Positions 1 through 7,126 of a DNA stretch of 64,000 nucleotides are shown here, one piece after another. Position 1 is the first letter of the stretch; every line of letters begins with the position of its first letter. A program made the position numbers and the translations under genes. The notes under the pieces were generated by a model. It was not told where the DNA came from and did not search any database. It saw nothing but the letters and a program-made list of their open reading frames with translations. The stretch comes from JAIPEI01 sp964443135 (GTDB taxonomy: Bacteria; Desulfobacterota; DSM-4660; Desulfatiglandales; HGW-15): positions 3,656 to 67,655 of the forward strand of contig CAYUBQ010000016.1 of NCBI GenBank assembly GCA_964443135.1. Direction: 5' to 3'.

Positions 1-32
1 CGTTCGGCTCCCACGGAAAACCGCATCCGGGA

Positions 33-233
33 TCAGTGAAGGGCCTCCAGGGCCTTCTTCAGGCAAGCCGTGCTCTTTGCGGTCAGTTCCGCCATCTCCC
101 GAATGGATCGGGCGCTCTCGATCTTCCCCGCCTTCTCGAGCTCGTCCGCAAACTGTTCGTAGTCTTCCAGGTGGTGTTCGTTGTGGTCGATCCAGTGCTC
201 CAGACGGATCCTCGCCTTTTCCTCGAACTCCAT
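33..233 (-). CDS. small helical protein, unknown function
   Basis: A 66-residue soluble protein, rich in Glu, Lys and His, predicted to be all helical. A stretch near the N-terminus (EHWIDHNEHHLEDYEQF) resembles a short four-helix module seen in small uncharacterised Desulfobacterota proteins. That resemblance is from memory of the pattern and is not a firm family assignment. The ATG at 233 was chosen because AGGAGG lies nine bases upstream; an upstream in-frame extension has no comparable ribosome binding site. It has no same-strand partner within the window and points away from the response regulator at 616. The His-rich HNEHH could bind metal, which is inference only. Confidence 0.6.
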   Translation of the reverse strand: MEFEEKARIRLEHWIDHNEHHLEDYEQFADELEKAGKIESARSIREMAELTAKSTACLKKALEALH

Positions 234-523
234 GGCCTGCCGCCTCCTGCTCTTCGTGTGGGGATGAGCCTCGCCCGGGTGCCCGTACCCGGACCATAAC
301 AACCGGCCCGGTGCATGTCAACGTCCATCGTTCCTGCGCAGTCCCCTGCCCTCTATTGGAGCCGTTGCCGCCCGAAACCCAATTTCCATTGCTTCTGATC
401 AATCTTCCGTGTATTGTGACCGGGTCGCGGAGAGCCGAAGCCTTTCGATCCGTCCCCGGAGCTTCAACCATCGCCGGCGTTTCCACCGGCGGGAAGCGGG
501 TCGTTGCGGATTCTCAATTGGGT

Positions 524-552
524 TGACTCGAAACCCCGCTCAAGGTAGGATT
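524..552 (+). promoter_or_regulatory. sigma70-type promoter of the response regulator gene
   Basis: TTGACT at 524-529 and TAGGAT at 547-552 are separated by 17 bases. The start codon at 616 follows about 57 bases after the expected transcription start. No other gene lies between. Confidence 0.55.
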
Positions 553-615
553 TCCAGACGGTTGAAACCCGGGCGGAACGGAACGGGAGCGACATCTTCA
601 AGCCGGAGGAGCGAA

Positions 616-1143
616 ATGCCGAATCAGGACATCCTGGAAGGGAAACGGATTCTCATCGTGGATGACGAACCGGACATCCTCGAGACCCTCGAGGAACTGC
701 TCGACATGTGTCTCATCGATACGGCACCGAATTTCGAGACGGCTCGCAAGTTCCTCGACAAGAACACATACGATGCAGCCATCCTCGACATCATGGGCGT
801 CCAGGGATACGACCTTCTGAAGATCGCCACGCAGAAGGGGATCCCCTGCCTGATGCTCACGGCGCACGCGCTCAGCCCGGACAACCTGGTCAAGTCCCTC
901 AAGGAGGGAGCCCAGTCGTACGTTCCCAAGGACAAGATCACCGAGATCGCCACCTACGTCGCCGAGACCATCGAGGCCCACGAACGGGGCCGGCAGGAAC
1001 GGGACGTCCGCTGGTTCAGCCGGCTCAAACCGTTCTTCGACCGGAAGTTCGGCAAGGGGTGGAGGAAGAAGGACCAGGACTTCTGGAAAGACTTCGACCG
1101 GAAGTACATCAGCAAGAAGGACGAGCTCGAAGACATCATGTGA
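616..1143 (+). CDS. single-domain response regulator with conserved C-terminal tail
   Basis: A 175-residue CheY-like receiver. The acidic pair is D16/D17 in VDDEPD, the phosphoacceptor is D58 in ILDIMG, and the switch residues are T82 (LTAHA) and K105 (VPKDK). After the receiver there is no known output domain, only a basic, aromatic tail of about 45 residues (WFSRL..FF...FG.GW....FW). The same tail occurs in the paralog at 5883-6404, so it is probably a functional family feature. GGAGGA at 605 sets the ATG at 616. A histidine kinase without an input domain lies convergently at 1265-2143 and could be the partner (inference). The TGA stop codon is the first three bases of a dispersed 103-bp repeat. 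Confidence 0.85.
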   Translation: MPNQDILEGKRILIVDDEPDILETLEELLDMCLIDTAPNFETARKFLDKNTYDAAILDIMGVQGYDLLKIATQKGIPCLMLTAHALSPDNLVKSLKEGAQSYVPKDKITEIATYVAETIEAHERGRQERDVRWFSRLKPFFDRKFGKGWRKKDQDFWKDFDRKYISKKDELEDIM

Positions 1144-1243
1144 CGGACTCACCAAAACCCGCTCACCCGCTGCTGAAAATGCTGCATCCTCTCGAGATTT
1201 CGAGGCCGGATGTCGCGGCTTCGGGCCCCCGGCGACTCCCTCG
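1141..1243 (+). repeat. copy A of the dispersed 103-bp inverted-end element
   Basis: Starts with TGACGGACTC, which supplies the stop codon of the response regulator gene, and continues with the shared core (CCCGCTCACCCGC, CGAGATTTCGAGG). The right end, GGCGACTCCCTCG, is the most diverged of all copies. Length 103 bp. It fills the gap to the convergent kinase gene. Confidence 0.8.
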
Positions 1244-1264
1244 CCACGCGAGTCCTCCAAGGCG

Positions 1265-2143
1265 CTACAGGGGGATCTCCACGACGAAGGTCGCCCCCTT
1301 CCCCGTGTCGCTCCGAAGCGACAGCCTCCCCTGCATGTCCTCCACGAGCACCGAGACGCCCGCCAGACCCAGCCCGTGTCCCCGGACGCAGTGCTGCTCC
1401 TTCATGTCCATCTGGAAGTAGCACTCGAAGATCTGTTTGTGGTGGGTCTGCGGGATGCCCTGACCGTCGTCGCTCACGGTGAGGGCAAGGGCGTCCGTCC
1501 TCTTCTCCACCCGCACCTCGACCCGTTCCCGCCGGTACTTCAGGGCGTTGTTCAGAAGGTTCCGCAGGATCTGCTTCATCTTGGTCTCGTCGAGGGTCAC
1601 CTTCTCGTCCCAGAGCCCCTCGTCGACGCAGAGCTCGATCCCCCTTGCCTCGAGGGTTTCCCTGAGGCCGGCCAGGGTCTCGCAGTCGCGTATGCAGTCG
1701 GCCGTCTTCTGGTCCGTCAGGTCGAAGATCTCCACGAGGGCCTGGGCGATGAAATCCGAGATGCGAAAATGCTCCTTGTAGATGATGCCCTGGTTGGAGC
1801 GTCCGATCTCCATGGCGTCGTTGACCAGCGACTTGGTGACCTTGGTGTTTCTGAGGACCCGGTTCAGCACCTTCTTCTGCTTTTCCGTCAAGGATCCGTA
1901 CTTCTCTTCCCGCTCCAGGAGCGAGAGGATCCCCGCCTCGATCACGGCCAGCGGCACCTTCAGATCGTGTATGAAGAGGCCGAACTTGATTCGCTCTTTT
2001 CCCATGTCATACCCTTGCGGCTCGGGTGACACGCTCTCGTTGCGGGTCGATTCCGGCACGCGATCCCGGTCCGCCGGCGGCGCCTTCGCAAACATCCTCC
2101 TGAAAAGACCCGCAGCAGCCATACCCGTCGGCTTCCGGCTCAT
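1265..2143 (-). CDS. sensor histidine kinase, cytoplasmic, no sensory domain
   Basis: A 292-residue kinase with a HisKA-like helix pair (FIHDLKVPL, phosphoacceptor about H59) and a HATPase_c domain: N-box NLLNNALKY, G1 DDGQGI, G2 GHGLGLAG. No membrane segment or PAS/GAF domain can be seen, so it must be told when to act by another protein. The N-terminal 45 residues look disordered. The start at ATG 2143 is preceded by a G-rich stretch; a GTG at 2239 is possible and would almost abut the Memo gene stop at 2244. Convergent with the response regulator at 616-1143, a plausible partner by proximity only. Confidence 0.85.
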   Translation of the reverse strand: MSRKPTGMAAAGLFRRMFAKAPPADRDRVPESTRNESVSPEPQGYDMGKERIKFGLFIHDLKVPLAVIEAGILSLLEREEKYGSLTEKQKKVLNRVLRNTKVTKSLVNDAMEIGRSNQGIIYKEHFRISDFIAQALVEIFDLTDQKTADCIRDCETLAGLRETLEARGIELCVDEGLWDEKVTLDETKMKQILRNLLNNALKYRRERVEVRVEKRTDALALTVSDDGQGIPQTHHKQIFECYFQMDMKEQHCVRGHGLGLAGVSVLVEDMQGRLSLRSDTGKGATFVVEIPL

Positions 2144-2243
2144 GATCCCGCCCCGATTCCCGCCGCGACGGCGGAATGCAGGCGATGAACGCCGGTTCCC
2201 TCCCTGTTTCCCGCGTACGCTCGCAAGAGCGTTCCGCACGGCA

Positions 2244-3095
2244 TCAGAACAGGAGCCCCACGTATCCCACGAAGCTCGTGTCGGGACGAACGTCGTAGCT
2301 CATCGCGTAGACCAGCTCGATCCCCTGCTCGGCGCCGAGCCTCTTCGCCGCCACGGCGGTCGCGGCGGCCGCGCCGGCGCAGCAAGCGTTCTGATTCCGG
2401 AGTCCCTCCGCGATCACGCCCTCCCCGTCCAGGGCGAGCATGCGGTCGATGACCCGCCTGTCGTTCTCGTTCCGAACCCAGTCCACGGCCTGTTCACCGA
2501 CCCCCTGGGGTGCGAAACCGTAGTTCGGCCCGTAGTGGGTCAAATCGGTGGACCCCAGAACCACGATGCTTCTGCCCAGAGAAGCGGCCAGTTCCACGGT
2601 CCGATCGCCGATGGCGAGCGTTTCCCGGGCAGGGGGCACACCCATGGGAACGATCCGGGCGTCCGGGAAAAAGTGCCGGACGAAAGGGAGCTGCAGCTCG
2701 ATGGTGTTGTCCTGCCCGTACCGGTGCGCCGTCTCCACCTCGAAAGGGAACTCCCGGGCCAGGGTCGACGCCATCTCCTCGTCGATCTCCAAATCCCCCA
2801 AGGGCGTCTCCCACGCTCCCTCGGTCATGATGTAGCTGGGGCTGCCCGGGTGAAGGTGCCGTCCGAACAGGACGACCGTGTCCGGCGCGGCACCCGCCTG
2901 CAGGCACAGCATCACGTTGCAGGCGGTCTGCCCGCTGAACACCCATCCCGCGTGCGGCACAATGCCCCCGACCCGGCGGGCGCCTCCGTCCGGGCAGGGT
3001 TGCGCGTTCGCAGCGAATGCCTCGATCATTCGAAGGCATTCGGAGCGATCGGCCGGGTACCAGCTCCCGGCAAAATCCGCTCTTCTCGTGGCCAT
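2244..3095 (-). CDS. amrB: AmmeMemoRadiSam system protein B (Memo family)
   Basis: A 283-residue protein of the Memo/DUF52 family, related to extradiol dioxygenases. Family signatures visible are the N-terminal R.ADFAGSWYP, PHAGWVFSG, the histidine-containing STDLTHYGPNYGF, and the C-terminal SYDVRPD.SFVGY. The start is fixed by GGAGGAG five bases before ATG 3095. In most genomes this protein works with an AMMECR1 domain protein and a radical-SAM protein; neither partner is in this window, so here amrB stands alone. The biochemical reaction of the family is still unclear. Upstream it is flanked by repeat copy B. Confidence 0.85.
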   Translation of the reverse strand: MATRRADFAGSWYPADRSECLRMIEAFAANAQPCPDGGARRVGGIVPHAGWVFSGQTACNVMLCLQAGAAPDTVVLFGRHLHPGSPSYIMTEGAWETPLGDLEIDEEMASTLAREFPFEVETAHRYGQDNTIELQLPFVRHFFPDARIVPMGVPPARETLAIGDRTVELAASLGRSIVVLGSTDLTHYGPNYGFAPQGVGEQAVDWVRNENDRRVIDRMLALDGEGVIAEGLRNQNACCAGAAAATAVAAKRLGAEQGIELVYAMSYDVRPDTSFVGYVGLLF

Positions 3096-3241
3096 TCTCT
3101 CCTCCTCGGCGCTTCCAAGGGATCGGTCCGGTCCCTTGTGCCCGGTCGGGCCCTCCGAAGGGATCCGTGCATGCACACCACTTGCACCGGCCTGCTGCAT
3201 GACGCACACCCGCGGGAACGCGCCGGGCGGTTGGTCGTACT

Positions 3242-3345
3242 CGATGGAGCCGCGGAAAGACCGGAACCTCGATATCCGCCACCGGGGTTTCAATGGACTG
3301 CAGCGTATCCAGCGGCGGGCGAGCCGGTTCTTTGCGAATCCGTCG
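3242..3345 (-). repeat. copy B of the dispersed 103-bp inverted-end element
   Basis: Minus-strand orientation. The reverse complement starts CGACGGATTCGCAAAG and ends CGGCTCCATCG, with the shared core GCCCGCCGCTGG and GATATCGAGG. Length about 104 bp. It lies in the divergent region between amrB and the M50 protease gene. Confidence 0.75.
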
Positions 3346-3405
3346 AGGTTGAATTATGAAGGAATTCCGAGGGCAATGCAAGGTCATTGTTCCCGCGTTT
3401 GCTCC

Positions 3406-3434
3406 TTGCAGACCTCGGTTCGAGCTGATACACT
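3406..3434 (+). promoter_or_regulatory. sigma70-type promoter of the M50 protease gene
   Basis: TTGCAG at 3406-3411, then a 17-base spacer, then TACACT at 3429-3434. The next plus-strand start codon is at 3519. Confidence 0.5.
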
Positions 3435-3518
3435 CCGCCTTTCGGCAAACCGGCGAGGGCGTGCCCCACGGGCTTTCAGCGCCTCGACCCGCCCCGCTTG
3501 TCAGGAGCGATTTCTCCC

Positions 3519-4142
3519 ATGACCGAGTGGATCATCCGCATCCCGGTGCTGCTGTTCGCCGTCACCATTCACGAGTACTCCCACGGCAGGGCCGCCCTCT
3601 CCCTGGGGGACCCCACGGCGAGGGACGCCGGACGGCTCACCTTGAACCCCCTGCCCCACGTCGATCCCCTGGGCGCGCTCTGCCTGTTCCTGTTCAAGTT
3701 CGGATGGGCCAAGCCCGTCCCCGTCGACGTGCGATACTTCAAAAACCCCAAGCGGGACACGATCCTCATGGCCTTGAGCGGCCCGGTGGCCAACCTGGCG
3801 GCCGCTTTCACGGCCGGGCTCTTCTTCCGCTATCTCCTGCTGCCCTACGACCTGTACGTGTACGTGCTGATCGACATGATCCTCCTCAACATCGGCCTCG
3901 GTGTGTTCAACCTGCTTCCCATCCCGCCCCTGGACGGCTCCCACGTCCTCGAGAACCTCCTCCCCCCGAGGGCCGCCATGGCCTTTCACCGCGCCGGCCG
4001 ATACGCGCCGCTCGTCCTGATCGGGATCATCCTGCTCGATCAGTACGCGCACCTGAACATCCTCGGGCGGGTCCTGGGCACCCCCATCCGGTATCTGGCC
4101 TGCCTGTTCGGCGGCCCCGACTTCTGCCGCCTCTTCGGATGA
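3519..4142 (+). CDS. site-2 protease family (M50) integral membrane zinc metallopeptidase
   Basis: A 207-residue membrane protein of the compact M50 (SpoIVFB/YdiL-like) type. The zinc motif HEYSH is in the first membrane segment (about residues 18-22), and the third ligand is in the conserved NLLPIPPLDGSH near residue 140. Four to five hydrophobic segments follow the family pattern, including the GPVANL loop. No PDZ or CBS domain is attached. The ATG at 3519 is preceded by CAGGAGCG; a TTG at 3498 is less likely. Substrate unknown. It heads a plus-strand run that includes the genes at 4274, 4623 and 5285. Confidence 0.88.
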   Translation: MTEWIIRIPVLLFAVTIHEYSHGRAALSLGDPTARDAGRLTLNPLPHVDPLGALCLFLFKFGWAKPVPVDVRYFKNPKRDTILMALSGPVANLAAAFTAGLFFRYLLLPYDLYVYVLIDMILLNIGLGVFNLLPIPPLDGSHVLENLLPPRAAMAFHRAGRYAPLVLIGIILLDQYAHLNILGRVLGTPIRYLACLFGGPDFCRLFG

Positions 4143-4212
4143 GGAGCCTTCCTTCCCCCTTCCCCACGGCCTTACCCTCTCGATTCCAGGGGCTGCACGC
4201 GGCAAAGCGGGT

Positions 4213-4241
4213 TTGACACGGGCCCGCAAGTGCGATAAGTA
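4213..4241 (+). promoter_or_regulatory. sigma70-type promoter before the 4274 gene
   Basis: TTGACA at 4213-4218, 17-base spacer, TAAGTA at 4236-4241. If used, transcription begins near 4248, which rules out the in-frame ATG at 4241 and favours 4274 or 4301 as the start of the next gene. Confidence 0.55.
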
Positions 4242-4273
4242 TGATACAAAAGAGCAGAACGAAAACACAGTCA

Positions 4274-4603
4274 ATGCCCTCGGAATCCGATAAAAAGGCG
4301 ATGTCCACAGAAAACCCGGAGATCCTCCGAGTCCAGGAGCTCACCCGCCAGCTGGAGCGGGTCAACCGTGAGGTCGAGCGGCTGCTCTCCCGCCTGCCGC
4401 TGTCTCGACACCACGAGGTGGCCAGGCTGAACCGGCTCGTCAACGAGCAGATCCGCCTGGCCAACACCCCTCCCCGGCGCGCGCTCCCGCCGAGGGTCGG
4501 CATCTTCTACGACAACGCGCGGGACAAGGCCGGCTTTCTGCGCCAGCGCTACAACGAAGCGCTCGCGAACGGGGAGCTTCGAAAACCGGCCGGAGAGCCC
4601 TGA
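4274..4603 (+). CDS. small coiled-coil protein, unknown function
   Basis: About 109 residues. The central part (LTRQLERVNREVERLL) is a strong amphipathic helix, likely coiled coil, followed by a second helix with RLNRLVNEQIRLAN and a basic C-terminal part. I do not recognise the family. No good Shine-Dalgarno sequence precedes either ATG 4274 or ATG 4301; 4274 is a compromise, and ATG 4241 is excluded by the promoter position. The asparaginase-like gene starts 19 bases downstream, so the two are probably co-transcribed. Confidence 0.55.
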   Translation: MPSESDKKAMSTENPEILRVQELTRQLERVNREVERLLSRLPLSRHHEVARLNRLVNEQIRLANTPPRRALPPRVGIFYDNARDKAGFLRQRYNEALANGELRKPAGEP

Positions 4604-4622
4604 GCACAAGGCGCACGCGGTC

Positions 4623-5111
4623 ATGAAGCTCGTGTTCATCACCACCGGCGGCACCATCGACAAGCTCTACTTCGACCGGAAGAACCAGTTCGAGGTGGGC
4701 GAGCCCCAGATCACCGAGGTCCTGCGAGAGGCCAACGTGACGCTGGACCACGAGGTCGTTCCCCTCCTGCGGAAGGACAGCCTGGACCTGACGGACGCCG
4801 ATCGCAGGCTCATTTTGGAGACCGTGCGCAAGCATCCCGCCCGCAGGTTCGTGGTGACCCACGGCACGGACACCATGGTCGAGACAGGCAAGCTCCTGCG
4901 GGAGGCCGAGGGAAAGACCGTCGTGCTCACGGGCGCCATGCAGCCTGCGAGGTTCCGTTTCACGGACGCGGTGTTCAACATCGCCACGGCCGTGTCCGCG
5001 GTCCAGCTCCTGCCCCAGGGCGTCTACATCGCCATGAACGGGCGGATCTTCGTCCCGGAACGGGCGCGCAAGAATGCGGAGATGAACTGCTTCGAGGAGA
5101 TTGACGGATAG
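4623..5111 (+). CDS. single-domain asparaginase-like protein
   Basis: A 162-residue protein that matches only the N-terminal domain of type I/II L-asparaginases. Both catalytic threonine motifs are present: TTGGTID at residues 7-13 and THGTDTM near residue 80. The C-terminal domain that normally completes the subunit interface (full enzymes are about 320-350 residues) is absent, and the gene ends cleanly with FEEIDG and a stop. Stand-alone N-terminal asparaginase domain proteins of about this size exist in other proteobacteria, so this is not simply a broken gene. Whether it hydrolyses asparagine is unknown. Confidence 0.8.
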   Translation: MKLVFITTGGTIDKLYFDRKNQFEVGEPQITEVLREANVTLDHEVVPLLRKDSLDLTDADRRLILETVRKHPARRFVVTHGTDTMVETGKLLREAEGKTVVLTGAMQPARFRFTDAVFNIATAVSAVQLLPQGVYIAMNGRIFVPERARKNAEMNCFEEIDG

Positions 5112-5284
5112 CTTCCGTCTTTGGGTCCCGATTTGACAGGGATGCTCAATTCATGCATCTTCATGCACAAGAGAACCGCGCGGCTCTCGAAACTGCTGCT
5201 CGGGACTCGGACAGGCGGCTCGTTCGGCAACGACCGATCCGAGGCTTTCGCACACCTGAAACCCTGCTTCCAGAGGAGGATCCG

Positions 5285-5785
5285 ATGGATCCGAGCCGTC
5301 CACCGATGAAGGAGAGGCACACCTTTTCCGACTTCCTCTACTGGACCCTGGTGCTCGCGGTCCCGCTGGTGGCGGCGGCCGTTGCCATGTTCCGCGCCTC
5401 GGTGGTCTGGTTCATCGCTTACCTGATCGTGGGCGCGGTCCTGGTCACGGTGGTCATGCGTGTCTTCTGCTCCCACTGCCCCCATTACACGACCGGCGGC
5501 AAGACCCTTCGATGCATGTTCTTCTGGGGGGTGCCCAAGCTGTTCCGGGAACGGCCGGGGCCCCTGGCGTGGTGGGAGAAGGCCCTCACCCTGACGGCGG
5601 CCGCGGTCCTCCTGCTCCTTCCTGTTCCCGGCCTCCTGGAGCAGCCGGCGCTTCTCACCCTGTACGTCCTGTCCCTGGGTGTCTTTCTGCTGTCGGTCCG
5701 GCGCCACGAGTGCGTGCGGTGCAGTTACACGCACTGCCCTTCCAACCGCGTGACGCCGGAGGAGCGATCGAACGTCCCTTCTTGA
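5285..5785 (+). CDS. four-helix membrane protein with Cys/His clusters, unknown
   Basis: A 166-residue inner-membrane protein: two hydrophobic helices, a loop, two more helices, and a short cytoplasmic tail. Two Cys/His groups stand out: CSHCPHY after helix 2 and CVRCSYTHCPSN in the C-terminal tail, which together could make a metal or iron-sulfur site. AGAGGAGG upstream sets ATG 5285. Function not recognised. The last codon and stop (TGA at 5783) form the edge of repeat copy C. The 170 bases before the gene hold an open frame with no coding character that I can support. Confidence 0.65.
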   Translation: MDPSRPPMKERHTFSDFLYWTLVLAVPLVAAAVAMFRASVVWFIAYLIVGAVLVTVVMRVFCSHCPHYTTGGKTLRCMFFWGVPKLFRERPGPLAWWEKALTLTAAAVLLLLPVPGLLEQPALLTLYVLSLGVFLLSVRRHECVRCSYTHCPSNRVTPEERSNVPS

Positions 5786-5885
5786 TGATGTCGTAAAAAG
5801 CCCCAGGCCTCGAGATCCGCCCTGGGAATATCAATACGTGATCGCTTTTCCGGCGGAGGGTGAGCGGGTTTTTGAGAATCCCTCA
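5783..5885 (-). repeat. copy C of the dispersed 103-bp inverted-end element
   Basis: Exactly 103 bp. Its plus-strand left edge, TGATGATGTCG, includes the TGA stop of the membrane protein gene; its right edge, GAATCCCTCA, includes the TGA stop (complement of 5883-5885) of the convergent response regulator gene. The element therefore fills the whole intergenic space and provides both stop codons. Confidence 0.85.
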
Positions 5886-6404
5886 CCTCTCGAGGATCAC
5901 GGGCTCGGGCTCGTAGCGGCCTTCCTGGACCTGCTCCCAGAACTCCTTCCGGCCCTTCTGCCACCCGTGCCCGAACACGGTGTCGAAGTAGCCGCCCAGG
6001 CGGCTGAACACGCGGCGCCACACCGCGCCCCGGCTACGGGTGAGCACGTCCTCGAGAAACGGCACGATCTCGGACATGCGCTCCTTGGGCAGGTAGGCCC
6101 GGGCCCCCAGCTCCACGGACTTCCTCAGGGCCTCCACGTTCACGGCGTGGGCCGTGAGCATGATGGCGGGAAACCCCAGGTGGACGGCCGCGTTCAACAG
6201 GTCGAACCCCCGCACCCCCATGATGTCCAGGATCACCGCGTCGTAGGTCCAGGATCGGATCAGCTGGTAGCCGGTCTCGTAGTCCGTGGCCCGGTCGAAA
6301 GTCAGGCCCTCGAAGTCCTCGAGCATCTCCTCCAGGGTGTCCAGGACGTCCGGCTCGTCGTCCACGGCGAGGATGCGCTTTCCGTTCAGTATGCTCTCTG
6401 CCAT
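5883..6404 (-). CDS. single-domain response regulator with conserved C-terminal tail (paralog)
   Basis: A 173-residue receiver protein, paralogous to the one at 616-1143. It shares GKRIL.VDDEPD, the phosphoacceptor in VILDIMGVRGFDLL, MLTAHA, LPKERMSEI, and the same tail pattern (FSRL..YFD..FG.GW.K....FW). No DNA-binding output domain. ATG 6404 is preferred over ATG 6410 because AGGAG has proper spacing only for the former. Upstream of it is no obvious kinase. Like its paralog, its stop codon is the first triplet of a dispersed repeat in the same relative orientation. Confidence 0.85.
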   Translation of the reverse strand: MAESILNGKRILAVDDEPDVLDTLEEMLEDFEGLTFDRATDYETGYQLIRSWTYDAVILDIMGVRGFDLLNAAVHLGFPAIMLTAHAVNVEALRKSVELGARAYLPKERMSEIVPFLEDVLTRSRGAVWRRVFSRLGGYFDTVFGHGWQKGRKEFWEQVQEGRYEPEPVILER

Positions 6405-6470
6405 TCCCATCTCCTCTGATGTGCGTGCAGGTCCCGACAGGACCGGCTGAACGTTCGTCGGGAAAAAGTC

Positions 6471-7043
6471 TCAGCCCAGATTGCGGGTCTTTTCCCCGGC
6501 GTCCTTCCGCGGGACCGGGGCCGGTTCCTTTTCCGGTACGCCCAGGCAGACTATGGCCACGGGGTTCCTCTCGGGGGCGATCCCCAGGAGCCCGCTCAGG
6601 TTGACCTTGTCGTAGAGCGTGAACCAGAGGCTTCCCAACCCTTCCGCGTGGGCGGCGAGGAGCATGTTCTGGACGGCGGCGGCGCAGGCGTGCTGGTAGG
6701 CCGTGCCCCCGCCCGCCTGGAACCGGTCCACGCCGGTCTTCTTCGGGTCGCCCACCACCACCACCAGAACGGGCGCCGATTGAAGGAAGTCCACCCGATA
6801 CTTGTCGAGCCAGCCCCACCCGCTCTCTTCGCGCGCCCAGACCCGGCAGCGCTCCGCTTCGTGGCGGATTTTCTCCTTCACCCCCGGGTCGGTCACCACG
6901 ACGAACTCCCAGGGCTGGGCGTTCATGGGCGACGGAGCCCAGGTAGCCGCCTCGAGGATGCGCTCGAGCGCCTTCCCGTCCACGGGCTTGGGTGAAAAGC
7001 TGCGGCAGCTCCTTCTTCCCTTGATGGCTTCGTACACGTCCAT
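6471..7043 (-). CDS. nitroreductase family protein (FMN-dependent)
   Basis: A 190-residue protein of the nitroreductase fold. Visible features are the N-terminal FMN phosphate-binding RRSCRSFSPKPV, the APSPMNAQPWEF motif, and the central helix with YQHACAAAVQNMLLAAHAEGLGSLW. Likely a homodimeric flavoenzyme using NAD(P)H to reduce nitro groups, quinones or enones; substrate cannot be told. AAAGGAGG precedes the ATG. It follows the acyl-CoA synthetase gene after 83 bases on the same strand and may be the last gene of the liv operon transcript. Confidence 0.85.
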   Translation of the reverse strand: MDVYEAIKGRRSCRSFSPKPVDGKALERILEAATWAPSPMNAQPWEFVVVTDPGVKEKIRHEAERCRVWAREESGWGWLDKYRVDFLQSAPVLVVVVGDPKKTGVDRFQAGGGTAYQHACAAAVQNMLLAAHAEGLGSLWFTLYDKVNLSGLLGIAPERNPVAIVCLGVPEKEPAPVPRKDAGEKTRNLG

Positions 7044-7126
7044 GGCACCGCCTCCTTTTCGCGAGCTTTCCGCTCGCGGGCCTCGGTGATTCCGCCGGGG
7101 ACCTGCGAACCGGACCCTTCAGCCCG

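Noticed and set aside
5112..5284. Possible small gene before the membrane protein gene
   Set aside because: No ribosome binding site, and the frame merges with the real start at 5285; no family likeness.
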